Shown piece by piece: positions 27,404 through 35,475 of a stretch of 64,000 nt of DNA (its first letter is position 1; every line of letters starts with the position of its first letter). The notes under the pieces are model-generated. The model searched no databases, was not told where the DNA came from, and saw nothing but the letters and a program-made list of their open reading frames with translations. Position numbers and translations under genes: made by a program. Source of the DNA: CANLBN01 sp965230205. GTDB taxonomy: Bacteria > Pseudomonadota > Gammaproteobacteria > Pseudomonadales > Cellvibrionaceae. The stretch covers positions 1,984,001 through 2,048,000 of the forward strand of contig OZ245996.1 of NCBI GenBank assembly GCA_965230205.1. The letters run 5' to 3'.

Positions 27404-28378
27404 ATGGATTCGTTGATTCTTAAACATCTACAAAATGTTCAAAGTAGTTGGAGCCTGGGAGCTTTCGGTGCGTTGGGAGAGTTCAGTTGGGACCGCAATG
27501 AAACGCTGTTAATATCGCCGGATGAAAAATTAACAATCTGTACGTCGCGAGGAGGCTTGCGAATAGATAGCCTGGATCAGTGTACGCCAATAGCCTATGA
27601 AACTGCTAGACGACATCGAGACCATTGGGGGCAGGCACTGGCACTTTGTTTATCCGAGCAACAGGCCACTATGTCTGGTCGCAAAACGATAACGGAAGTC
27701 GGGCACGATAAAAAAAGTCTATTAGATTTGCATCGCGATGACATTCTTTTTGACCTTGGTTTAGGTACACCCTATGTCGATATTTTTGTGAGGACGTCGT
27801 CCTCTGAGTTAATTGATGCTCTGCGAGCAGCATCGGGCTCTTCTATTTTGGCAAAAGGTAATAAAGCATTTTCGGCTATCTTACAGCACAACCCTCACCG
27901 GGTTTTTGTTTCTCGAGTGGGGCGCTTAGAAGTCTATCAAGCCATTGGCGTTGATGCTTCTCCGGAAGGCCCACATACTCATGTGCTGCCTAAGTTATTA
28001 GCATCCGGTTTACATGATGCGGCCAATACACCCATTCCCTCCGGTATGGTTTCCGGTTTAATGCTTTACCCGGGCAACCCTTGTGTTGATCTATTGGGCA
28101 AGCCACGAGCGTTTGATTTACAACTTCACCAGCAATTTGAAGGTATGTTGTCGAAATATGGTTTGCCCGACTATGTGCAGGAGAAAGAGCGTATCATCAA
28201 TGCTTATAACCAAGGTATTGAGATTGATGATTACTCCAAACCTAACAATAAACTGGGCCGGTTAGCCGCCCGAATTTCATTGCGTCAACTTGCTCATACT
28301 CAGCCAGATTCAGAACAACTGAAACAATGGCGAACTTGTTTTGACCGCCCGCAAGAGAAAAAAGAAGTGGCACTATGA
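27404..28378 (+). CDS. Unknown protein encoded within the B12 uptake operon
   Basis: 324 aa, no signal peptide and no membrane segment, so probably cytoplasmic. Recognisable stretches include WSLGAFGALGEFSWDR, FDLGLGTPYVDIFVRT, FVSRVGRLEVYQAIG, EGPHTHVLPKLL and LMLYPGNPCVDLLGK. HTH and conserved acidic residues could bind metal, but that is speculation. It starts 16 bp after btuC and overlaps btuD by 4 bp (ATGA), so it is translated with the transporter and may act on imported cobalamin. I cannot assign a family name with confidence. Confidence 0.8.
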   Translation: MDSLILKHLQNVQSSWSLGAFGALGEFSWDRNETLLISPDEKLTICTSRGGLRIDSLDQCTPIAYETARRHRDHWGQALALCLSEQQATMSGRKTITEVGHDKKSLLDLHRDDILFDLGLGTPYVDIFVRTSSSELIDALRAASGSSILAKGNKAFSAILQHNPHRVFVSRVGRLEVYQAIGVDASPEGPHTHVLPKLLASGLHDAANTPIPSGMVSGLMLYPGNPCVDLLGKPRAFDLQLHQQFEGMLSKYGLPDYVQEKERIINAYNQGIEIDDYSKPNNKLGRLAARISLRQLAHTQPDSEQLKQWRTCFDRPQEKKEVAL

Positions 28379-29160
28379 CAACTTATTTGGAATGTTTGGA
28401 TATTAGTTTTCATTTTTCTCGACAAAAAGTGATTGAAAATATTTCCTTACGTTTTGGCAAAGGGCAGTTGGTTGGTTTAATTGGCCCCAATGGTGCGGGT
28501 AAATCCAGCCTGCTCAAATTGCTGATGGGTTTACTCGAGCCTAGTCAGGGAAATGTGTTACTGGAAAGTCATCCATTGAGTCATTATTCAAGGCGCAATA
28601 TTGCCCAGAAAATTTCTCTCGTGCCGCAAGATGTCTCGATTGGTTACGCGTTTACCGTGAGAGAAATTGTCGCCATGGGAAGAAATCCTCACCTCGGTGC
28701 CTTTCAACTTGAAAGTGAAAAAGACCGCGACTTGATTAATGATGCCTTGGCGAAAACCGATTTACAGGGCATGGCAGACCGCAGAGTTGATCAGTTGTCG
28801 GGCGGTGAACGCCAGCGAGTGTTTATTGCCAGAGCACTAGCGCAAGAAGCGCCTATCGTATTGATGGACGAACCCACGGCGAGCCTTGACCTTTGTCACG
28901 CGCTGGACATCATGATGCTTGCAAGGCGTTTGGCCGAAGAAGGCCGACTCGTGATTGTTGCGATTCATAACCTGGAGATGGCATCGCGCTTTTGTCATCG
29001 GCTAACCCTGCTATCCAAAGGCCAGGTGGTTGCCGATGGTTCTCCTCTCGAGGTGATTACAGAGGAAAACCTACGTCGTTACTTTTCCATTGAGGCTAGA
29101 ATCGACACCCATGTATTAAACGAACAAGGCGTTAAAGTCACCGCTGTAAAATCAGTATGA
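28375..29160 (+). CDS. btuD: Cobalamin ABC transporter ATP-binding protein
   Basis: 261 aa ABC ATPase. Walker A GPNGAGKSSLLK, Q-loop LVPQDVSIG, signature LSGGERQRVFIARAL, Walker B VLMDEPTASLDL and the switch His in AIHNLEMAS are all intact. Last gene of the riboswitch-led B12 operon; its ATG overlaps the previous stop. Confidence 0.94.
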   Translation: MTTYLECLDISFHFSRQKVIENISLRFGKGQLVGLIGPNGAGKSSLLKLLMGLLEPSQGNVLLESHPLSHYSRRNIAQKISLVPQDVSIGYAFTVREIVAMGRNPHLGAFQLESEKDRDLINDALAKTDLQGMADRRVDQLSGGERQRVFIARALAQEAPIVLMDEPTASLDLCHALDIMMLARRLAEEGRLVIVAIHNLEMASRFCHRLTLLSKGQVVADGSPLEVITEENLRRYFSIEARIDTHVLNEQGVKVTAVKSV

Positions 29161-29209
29161 ACCTAAGTCTGTCTTATTGATGAGGCTAATCATTGGCGAA
29201 CTTACCCAT

Positions 29210-30001
29210 TTATTGGCCGGAATAAATAGGCTTTCGTCGTTCGATCCAAGCCGTTAAGCCTTCAATAATATCCTGAGTCGGTACCATTCGCGCGAATTGT
29301 TCCTTTTCTATTTCTAGTCCCTCTCCAATAGTTGTATTAATACCCCGGGTAACGGCTGCAATAATACGGGCAGCTGCAATAGGAGAATGCTGTAAAATAC
29401 GTTCAGCTAACTCAAGGGCTTTAGGTATTAATTGGTTATGGGCGACCACTTGATTAACCAAACCTAATTCATAGGCACGCTCTGGTGAAAACCTATCGCC
29501 GGTGAGCAATAACTCCAGTGCTCGCTTCCGCCCTGCAAGCCGAGGTAAGCGCTGTGTACCGCCAAATGTTGGGGGGATGCCAAGATTAATTTCGGGTTTA
29601 GCAAAAACAGCCTGGTCACTGGCAATGGCTAAATGTGCGGCCTCTGTAATCTCGCACCCACCGCCAAAGGCGATACCATTAACGGCGACAATAATCGGCT
29701 TCGGAAATGATTCGATTCTCGATGTCATCGTTTGCCCTCGGTGTACAAATTCCCTAACCGCCGTATCAACCCCTTGTTGGATACTTGCTGTAAACTCGTG
29801 AATATCCCCACCGGCAGAAAAGGCTCTGTCACCTGCACCCGTTAAAATAACCGCACGAATAGACGAATCACTTTCTATTTCGTCTAATAGCACTAGCAGG
29901 CGATCATTCGTCGCATAATTTAAGGCGTTTAACTTTTCGGGTCTATTCAGTGTCAGTAATGCGATATCCCCTTGCTTTTGAAATAGTATCAGCTCGTTCA
30001 T
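29210..30001 (-). CDS. Enoyl-CoA hydratase/isomerase family protein
   Basis: 263 aa crotonase. The oxyanion-hole segment is AFSAGGDIHEF, and the two usual glutamates sit in GGGCEITEAAHLAIAS and KPEINLGIPPTFGGTQRLPR. The length and motifs fit hydration of short-chain 2-enoyl-CoA, though crotonases vary in reaction. It is divergent from a TetR gene and convergent with btuD. Confidence 0.9.
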   Translation of the reverse strand: MNELILFQKQGDIALLTLNRPEKLNALNYATNDRLLVLLDEIESDSSIRAVILTGAGDRAFSAGGDIHEFTASIQQGVDTAVREFVHRGQTMTSRIESFPKPIIVAVNGIAFGGGCEITEAAHLAIASDQAVFAKPEINLGIPPTFGGTQRLPRLAGRKRALELLLTGDRFSPERAYELGLVNQVVAHNQLIPKALELAERILQHSPIAAARIIAAVTRGINTTIGEGLEIEKEQFARMVPTQDIIEGLTAWIERRKPIYSGQ

Positions 30002-30056
30002 TTGTTACCCTCATCATTACTTGTCGTTGAGAAAAGAGTAGGCCTAAACTAAACTA

Positions 30057-30082
30057 ATGTACACTCACTATACGGTATACAT
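30057..30082. promoter_or_regulatory. Candidate TetR operator before the second TetR gene
   Basis: ATGTACAC and GTATACAT are 8-bp arms (seven pairs match) around a 10-nt centre, ending 2 bp before the TetR start codon. It lies between this gene and the divergent enoyl-CoA hydratase. Confidence 0.45.
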
Positions 30083-30084
30083 AA

Positions 30085-30660
30085 ATGAAGCAAGCCAAAA
30101 ATACAAAAGAGCGTATTGTTGATGCCGCCAATAAATTGTTTTACCTCGCGGGTATTAAAGCCACCAGTGTTGATGCCATCGCAGAAAAAGCCGGCGTGAC
30201 AAAGCGAACGCTTTACTATCACTTTCAGAGCAAAGATGACCTAATCACTAAGTATCTTAGCGCGAGAGATCAAATAAACCTTCAAGCCTTTCAGAAATCG
30301 TTTGATGAGCAAAAAGGTGATATTACTAAAAAAATACGTGCCGTTTTCGACAGTGTTGTAACAGCGACAAGCCACACAAAATGGCGAGGCTGTGGGTTCC
30401 AACGAACCGCAGGGGAGCTTGCAAACAAGCCAGGCCACCCTGCGATAAAAGCAGCTTCTGTTCACAAGAAAAATGTTGAAGCCTGGTTAACTAAAGAATT
30501 TAATCAGTATGACGTTACTAATGCTGACGTCACCGCGCGACAGGTTTTTTTACTGCTAGAAGGTGCATTATCCTCCATGCTCATTCATCACGACTCGGCG
30601 TATATACAAGAGGCCGGTAACGCTGCTGCGTTATTAGTTGCCAATGCTGTTGAGAGTTAG
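30085..30660 (+). CDS. TetR-family transcriptional regulator
   Basis: 191 aa. The DNA-binding part reads ERIVDAANKLFYLAGIKA, then VDAIAEKAGVTKRTLYYHF. It is divergent from the enoyl-CoA hydratase gene and probably controls it and itself. The ligand is unknown; an acyl-CoA is a reasonable guess from the neighbour only. Confidence 0.9.
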   Translation: MKQAKNTKERIVDAANKLFYLAGIKATSVDAIAEKAGVTKRTLYYHFQSKDDLITKYLSARDQINLQAFQKSFDEQKGDITKKIRAVFDSVVTATSHTKWRGCGFQRTAGELANKPGHPAIKAASVHKKNVEAWLTKEFNQYDVTNADVTARQVFLLLEGALSSMLIHHDSAYIQEAGNAAALLVANAVES

Positions 30661-30794
30661 AATAGTTTTATAGATGAATTTAAAAGTGACTGGAAAAATT
30701 TATTGTTGTAAATGAAGGATTACGTGCCATGGTAAATAGGGTGAGTATGAATAGCCGTTAAACTTAATAAGCGAGGCTCCTCATTGATAACAAC

Positions 30795-30814
30795 AATGTG
30801 ACCTTTTTCACATA
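30795..30814. promoter_or_regulatory. CRP/Vfr-type site upstream of the effector gene
   Basis: AATGTGACCTTTTTCACATA contains TGTGA-N6-TCACA, a perfect match to the CRP core. It is centred about 95 bp before the effector start at 30900, a position compatible with activation. Confidence 0.6.
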
Positions 30815-30899
30815 ATCGGGCTATTACCTACTATCAATATAGAAATTACCCTAGAATCCCAGCTGCATTGTCACAAAATGGAATAGGACACGGAAAACC

Positions 30900-31868
30900 A
30901 TGCCACAGCTACTTCACTATCCACAACATTGTCGTACATTAACCGACGTTGCCCAACAAGCCTGCATCAACCCCAACGATATCGATAACTATGCACAAGT
31001 GCTGGCCAAGGCCAACTACAAACAGCCCAATGACATACTCTCCCCATTTACCCCGGTTATCTTGCCAGAAAACCGCCCAGGCAGTTCCCTAGACAGCACC
31101 GTAAGAATCCCTCGTTGCACTGTTAATGAGAACAAACGTTTGGCCACATTAAACCGCCAGATTGGCGGCGCAGGCACACTCGCCTTGGCGGACCTGGTGT
31201 GGGAAATCACCAAAGATGGCGCCCATAACGCTTGGCAATTCAGTAAACAGAATGCCACCACCTTTGGTAGTGGAGGCGGGGTAGCGCTGGTTCAAACCTC
31301 TAACATGTTGCTGAATAGTATCGACGAATACCAGCGTGAGCTAACACTCTCCGAAAACTTGATCGGCCATAATGCTGCCGACCCAACAATAAAACGGCAG
31401 AAGATTAAAGAAAAAGCGGCCTTCGACCGCATGTATAGAACGCTGGACCGCAAAGGCCAGCAATTCATGCATAAGTACACAGTGAAAACCCGGCAAGTGA
31501 AAAGCCTCACCGGTAAAATAATGACGCAATCTATCCCGCTAAGCGATAGCACCTATTACAGAAACTTAACTAACCTAGCCAAAATGGGCAAAGTCGTTGC
31601 CCCCGGTTTAGTACTGCTGGATGGCTACCTACGCTACGATGGCGTTATTGATATGTACCGCGCCAATAATCCAAAATGGAAACGGCAGGCAGTAGTGGAA
31701 ACAACTAGTTTTACTGCTGGATTACTTGCGGCGGGGGCCATCGCTTCAATTGTTGTAGCCATGACACCAGCAGGGTTATTAGTTGGGTTTGTTGTTGGAG
31801 GGATGGCAGCGGTTGGGTTTGATTTAATGGCCAAAGAAACAATAGGGGTTATTTATGACGGCTTCTAG
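30900..31868 (+). CDS. Candidate pore-forming effector with LysM-like N-terminus
   Basis: 322 aa without a Sec signal. Residues about 5-58 resemble a LysM-type domain (TLTDVAQQACINPNDIDNYA, VLAKANYK, VILPEN). The middle is basic and helical. The last 55 residues form two Gly/Ala-rich hydrophobic helices (TAGLLAAGAIASIVVAM and GLLVGFVVGGMAAVGF), as in colicin-like or T6SS pore-forming toxins. The next gene, a small two-helix membrane protein, overlaps its end by 14 bp. That coupling and its tandem copies suggest an effector with its immunity gene. Function is inferred; no catalytic motif is seen. Confidence 0.65.
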   Translation: MPQLLHYPQHCRTLTDVAQQACINPNDIDNYAQVLAKANYKQPNDILSPFTPVILPENRPGSSLDSTVRIPRCTVNENKRLATLNRQIGGAGTLALADLVWEITKDGAHNAWQFSKQNATTFGSGGGVALVQTSNMLLNSIDEYQRELTLSENLIGHNAADPTIKRQKIKEKAAFDRMYRTLDRKGQQFMHKYTVKTRQVKSLTGKIMTQSIPLSDSTYYRNLTNLAKMGKVVAPGLVLLDGYLRYDGVIDMYRANNPKWKRQAVVETTSFTAGLLAAGAIASIVVAMTPAGLLVGFVVGGMAAVGFDLMAKETIGVIYDGF

Positions 31869-32262
31869 CGATCCCGTTGCCTTATGGCAATGGTGGTTTA
31901 GCTTAATAAGTGTAGGAGCAATAGCGCTCATGTTGGTATCTGTTATCATTTTGAGATTAACGCTAGACCGTCGTGTTAGAAAAGCTTTGCCTGCCGACAA
32001 GGTTTATAATTGCCCTTTAGATTGGTATGGGGGCTTTATACGCTCAATGGTCTTTTCACTTGCCTGCTTGTCTGATCGACCAAAGCGCTATGCCATGAAG
32101 GATTACTATGACAGTTTTGATGTCAAAGCCTTTGCCAATCGTTTCGAAAAAACAACTGCTTGGATTTACGTCGCCAGCTTTTCCATTTTAAGTGTTTGTA
32201 CTTTATTTTTTCTAGTGACTAAATATGCCGGCATACTCGAATGGCCTAGCAGTTATGATTGA
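31855..32262 (+). CDS. Immunity-like membrane protein, copy 1
   Basis: 135 aa whose ATG lies inside the effector gene (14-bp overlap, AGGGG ribosome site). Membrane helices lie at about 9-31 and 102-124. Between them is a conserved loop: LRLTLDRRVRKALP, DKVYNCPLDWYGGF and DVKAFANRFEKT. Two paralogues follow directly. Tandem small membrane proteins coupled to a toxin with membrane helices are typical of immunity proteins; this is inference. Confidence 0.7.
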   Translation: MTASSDPVALWQWWFSLISVGAIALMLVSVIILRLTLDRRVRKALPADKVYNCPLDWYGGFIRSMVFSLACLSDRPKRYAMKDYYDSFDVKAFANRFEKTTAWIYVASFSILSVCTLFFLVTKYAGILEWPSSYD

Positions 32263-32294
32263 TAATGGGATAAAGAAAGTATCAGCTTCACTCT

Positions 32295-32687
32295 ATGATC
32301 TGTTTTAACCAGTGCATCCCAATTGCGCAATTTATACTCTTAGCTTTTTCAGGCGTGTCTGGAATTCTTTTTATTTTATCACCATTAGTATTACGATTAA
32401 CTTTAGATCGCCGTGTAAGAAAGGCTCTACCTGTAGATAAAGTTTATAATTGCCCTTTGGATTGGTATGGTGGTTTTTTACGTGCGATGGGGTTTGGTAT
32501 AGCTGCTGTTTTTGATCGAGCCAAAAACTATGGTATGAGAGATTACTACAATGGTTTTGATGTTAAAGCCTTTGCTAATCGTTTTGAAAAAACTATTTCT
32601 TATATTTATGTAACCAGCTTTATTATTTTTATGTTATGTATAATGCTAACTTATGTGACAGATTGGTTTGGAATCTTCGAATGGTAA
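32295..32687 (+). CDS. Immunity-like membrane protein, copy 2
   Basis: 130 aa paralogue of the preceding gene, 32 bp downstream. It keeps LRLTLDRRVRKALPVDKVYN, CPLDWYGGFLRAMGFG, the DYY-GFDVKAFANRFEKT region and both membrane helices. The two differ mainly in the helices. It may protect against a variant toxin. Confidence 0.7.
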   Translation: MICFNQCIPIAQFILLAFSGVSGILFILSPLVLRLTLDRRVRKALPVDKVYNCPLDWYGGFLRAMGFGIAAVFDRAKNYGMRDYYNGFDVKAFANRFEKTISYIYVTSFIIFMLCIMLTYVTDWFGIFEW

Positions 32688-32729
32688 GTAATTGAATAAA
32701 AATAAAATCTATTTAGGGTTGCAGTAACG

Positions 32730-32957
32730 ATGGCTGACCCTTGGCTACTTATTTTCGATATAGTGAGTCTGCTTTCAATAGTGCTTATGTTGATATCTAT
32801 TATCATTTTGAGGCTAACGCTAGATCGTCGTGTCAGAAAAGCCATGCCTATTGATAAAATTTATGAAATTAGTAGGGTCAGATACAACTTATATGTTCCA
32901 CTGTTGCAGGCGTTAGGTACCTCATATGCCAAGAAAAAAATAAGTAGAAATAAGTAG
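32730..32957 (+). pseudogene. Immunity-like membrane protein, copy 3, truncated
   Basis: 75-codon frame. Residues 1-46 match copies 1 and 2 (LRLTLDRRVRKAMPIDKIYE) including the first membrane helix. Similarity then stops abruptly at about base 32868, where a repeat-bounded element begins; the remaining codons are read from that element. The WYGGF loop, the DVKAFANRFEK motif and the second helix are lost, so the product is probably inactive. Confidence 0.7.
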
Positions 32958-32972
32958 GGTCAAATACAATTT
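32871..32972. mobile_element. Short element bounded by direct repeats, possible REP-transposase remnant
   Basis: AGTAGGGTCARATACAAYTT occurs at 32871-32890 and again at 32953-32972, flanking about 62 bp. Just inside the right repeat is ATGCCAAGAAAA, encoding MPRKK, the usual opening of REP-associated tyrosine transposases, followed within ten codons by a stop. I read it as an internally deleted REP-type element that broke the third immunity gene. Confidence 0.45.
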
Positions 32973-33009
32973 TTTCTTTCATTTTTAATTTAATACTATC
33001 GCTAGGCTA

Positions 33010-33420
33010 TTATTTACAACTTTCTTTATAGTCTTTTTTGTCCCACCAATTATCAAGCGACTTGCACGGCGTGTGCTTTAAGTATAGCTGATGAAGGTCA
33101 TCAGAATTATATAGGTCAATACATTTGGCGCTATTAACTTGTCCGCCATCTTTGCTTTGGTAGTCTTTATTTTGCCAAACTTTCACTAAATCTCTTAGTT
33201 CATCGTAAACATCTAACGACATATTGCCTCTCTGAATATATCCATTAACGGCTTTGTTAGTGTCTTTTGCCAGCTCTTCGGAATCAAAAGATGAAGCGAA
33301 GCAAATTGCCAAGCCAAAGTTTTTAAAATAAAGTTCTTCTTTGACTGGTTTGGTAGCATGGCTACCGCAGGCTGCTAAAATTATGCAAAGAACAAGGGTG
33401 ACTAATTTTTTAATATCCAT
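33010..33420 (-). CDS. Tai4-like periplasmic immunity protein (internal start of the fusion)
   Basis: 136 aa if translated from ATG 33420. MDIKKLVTLVLCIILAACGS is a good secretion signal with a lipobox-like AAC. The mature part carries four further cysteines and the Tai4-like CIDLYNS stretch. Only a weak AGG lies upstream, so expression from this start is uncertain; it would give an orphan protector against Tae4 amidases. Confidence 0.45.
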   Translation of the reverse strand: MDIKKLVTLVLCIILAACGSHATKPVKEELYFKNFGLAICFASSFDSEELAKDTNKAVNGYIQRGNMSLDVYDELRDLVKVWQNKDYQSKDGGQVNSAKCIDLYNSDDLHQLYLKHTPCKSLDNWWDKKDYKESCK

Positions 33421-33834
33421 AGGTGCGTGGCCTAATGCATTTATCCATCCGTCAACTTCAAAAACAATAATACCTTTGTTCCCAGCTAATTTCTCTGGTG
33501 TTGGTGCAACAAAACTCATGTCAGGCTTACCAAAAAGTTTAGTAAGATGCTTAATCATATCTTCTACACGATATAGATACCAATTTCCATTTTCTCCTGA
33601 AACAGTTTTACTTCCCATTTTAGAAATTTTAAAGCCAGTGTTGTTTAACACATACGATAATCTTATAGCGCATAAATTTTCAAACTTGCCTTGTTTTACT
33701 GTAAGTTTGTTGACGTTGTAGTCTACTTTTCCGCCAACGTATTTTCCTGCCGCAGATACGGAGCCTCCTACATCATCGTAAACATGCCTGAAATATCTTA
33801 CAGCCTCATTTAGTTTTGGTCTTTTGCTATTCAT
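33010..33834 (-). CDS. In-frame fusion of truncated Tae4-like T6SS amidase and Tai4-like immunity protein
   Basis: 274 aa. Residues 1-138 resemble the papain-like amidase effector Tae4: catalytic-type Cys55 in ENLCAIRLSYVLN, GKPD, then NKGIIVFEVDGW and GHA with His136. The sequence then runs directly into Met139, which starts a signal-peptide-like segment (DIKKLVTLVLCIILAACGS) and a Tai4-like immunity domain (LAICFAS, VNGYIQRGN, AKCIDLYNS). The expected C-terminal part of Tae4 after the His, with the third catalytic residue, is missing. A deletion between neighbouring effector and immunity genes explains this. Immunity may still be made from the internal ATG at 33420. Confidence 0.72.
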   Translation of the reverse strand: MNSKRPKLNEAVRYFRHVYDDVGGSVSAAGKYVGGKVDYNVNKLTVKQGKFENLCAIRLSYVLNNTGFKISKMGSKTVSGENGNWYLYRVEDMIKHLTKLFGKPDMSFVAPTPEKLAGNKGIIVFEVDGWINALGHAPMDIKKLVTLVLCIILAACGSHATKPVKEELYFKNFGLAICFASSFDSEELAKDTNKAVNGYIQRGNMSLDVYDELRDLVKVWQNKDYQSKDGGQVNSAKCIDLYNSDDLHQLYLKHTPCKSLDNWWDKKDYKESCK

Positions 33835-34033
33835 TGATCACCCTCCTTGTAAAGTGTTTTTATTTGAGGCGAGGATGTTATGTTACCGCTATTGACCTTG
33901 CGAGGTCTGGCGCAAAATATCACGTCGAAAATATAACTATGTCACAATTTTATTATTCTGGTTAAGTAAGTAGCATAAAAGAACCATAAAGGGGGGCGCA
34001 ATTATTTTTAAGTTACTGCGCCCAGAATACTGT

Positions 34034-34130
34034 TATCACTATAAATAGGTATTGATAGCGGGTAAGAAAATAGTGGAAACTGACTCTTAAGATAGCTTAT
34101 ATCAAGGGAGGTTAACACATGGATAAAGTC
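34034..34130 (+). repeat. Duplicated promoter/leader, copy A
   Basis: About 97 bp ending in the first codons of the gene at 34119 match 37084-37181 at roughly 83 percent. Shared blocks are TATCACTATAAATAG, TATTGATAG, AAATAGTGGAAAC, a TATCAA-GGA ribosome-site region and ATGGATAA. A diverged dyad lies at 34037-34060. It probably gives the two genes common regulation. Confidence 0.8.
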
Positions 34131-34814
34131 TCAAAAAGTGCGCCGCTTCGTCGCTTCTCACTCGCAGAGAATGGTGGTTGCGGTGCTTGTTCTGGTGGTT
34201 TTATTGCCCCGACACTGCCTGATCGCCTTTTACGCCCAATCGCCCGTGACTTAAGTGATGGCAGGTTTGGCTTTACCACTGTTTACCCTGACGATGCCCA
34301 TGGCGGCGCAGCAAGAGATTGTGGTTTCGGGGCGATACTGCTTGATCCGGATGGGAATCAATGGCCGCCTCCGCCTAATGCCGCAGAGTTCAGGGAGGTG
34401 ATGCAAAGTCGTTATCCGGGGCGCCGCTATAAGTTTACGACGAATCAAACCTTTGATGTGTCAGCCCATGGATTTATGGAAGGCAGTGTTCGCAGTGTGA
34501 CCGAAGTGAATATCACAGTCATGGTGGTTGATGCCGTACACCCTGAGGGCATCGAGGGCGAATATTTTGAGGTTGCCCGTTTAGAGGTGCACCGCCAGTC
34601 ATCGACCAATCCCTTTGGTTGGGCGCCTTACTCTAATAACGCAATCAGTTTTCAGGTTAAGACAGGCATAATAGGCGCAGGGCAAGTGCCTTTTACCACA
34701 ACCTTTTGTAATCTCGATGTGCCGGCGGATTATCTATTCCGTATTGTTCCCGCAGAGGGGATTTCGGATTTTGTTTTTCATGCTGCAGCGTCTTACAATG
34801 GGTATACAATATAA
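34119..34814 (+). CDS. Unknown protein sharing its leader with the secreted metalloprotease
   Basis: 231 aa with a strong AGGGAGG ribosome site. No signal peptide or membrane segment. The N-terminus is Gly/Cys-rich (ENGGCGACSGGF) and the rest looks beta-rich (VNITVMVVDAVHP, FEVARLEVHRQS, NNAISFQVKTG). I recognise no family. It precedes two further unknown genes on the same strand and lies in the accessory island next to the Tae4/Tai4 remnant. Confidence 0.7.
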   Translation: MDKVSKSAPLRRFSLAENGGCGACSGGFIAPTLPDRLLRPIARDLSDGRFGFTTVYPDDAHGGAARDCGFGAILLDPDGNQWPPPPNAAEFREVMQSRYPGRRYKFTTNQTFDVSAHGFMEGSVRSVTEVNITVMVVDAVHPEGIEGEYFEVARLEVHRQSSTNPFGWAPYSNNAISFQVKTGIIGAGQVPFTTTFCNLDVPADYLFRIVPAEGISDFVFHAAASYNGYTI

Positions 34815-35087
34815 GAATAAAAAGGGTGAACATAACCCGCCAACGCTTTTGTTTGGCGCAGGTTACAATAGGCAATATCTTCTTATATCTGTAATCTATG
34901 CTTCATAGAGAAAATAAATACTTCATTGTCTATATAGAAAATACCATCAATTTAAGTTGTTAATGATATCGACAGTAGTCGTGTTATATAAGTGAAATAT
35001 TTAATTACTATGTACTGTTAAAATTTTCTAAGTAAATTTAAAAATTCTGATACGAAAAATTAACTTATATTAATTGAGGAATAAACT

Positions 35088-35429
35088 ATGTCCACATTAA
35101 GTGATGCGTTAACGGGTTTAAAGGATCTTGCTGCTGATTTTTCTAGCCTGGATGTGCAAACCTACACCGGTAAAATATCGGCAATCAATCGTGATGCGAA
35201 TGGTAAGATTCAGTGGTCTGAATTAGCCAATGGTGCTTTTGACGAAGCCAATGCTGACCTTGACGTATTGTTAGCCTCTTCATTTAAAATTGATGGAGAT
35301 GCGGAGCTGTTTATATCCGAATCCGGCGTGTCTGAACAAGCTCAAGCAGCTCATGATGCAGCAGTTAAGTCAGGCGCGACGCTACGTTCTGAAATTATAA
35401 ATTTTTTCAAGTCAAAGGTTCCTTTATAA
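35088..35429 (+). CDS. Small unknown protein
   Basis: 113 aa with a GAGGA ribosome site. Acidic, Ala/Ser-rich, no signal peptide. It begins MSTLSDALTGLKDLAADFSS and has a predicted helical C-terminus ending FFKSKVPL. It sits 46 bp upstream of the peptidoglycan-binding gene, suggesting co-transcription. It could be a chaperone or adaptor for its neighbour, but nothing in the sequence proves it. Confidence 0.65.
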   Translation: MSTLSDALTGLKDLAADFSSLDVQTYTGKISAINRDANGKIQWSELANGAFDEANADLDVLLASSFKIDGDAELFISESGVSEQAQAAHDAAVKSGATLRSEIINFFKSKVPL

Positions 35430-35475
35430 AGCGATCGAATGACTGTATCTCACTGTTAGCTAAATTGAGTATGGC

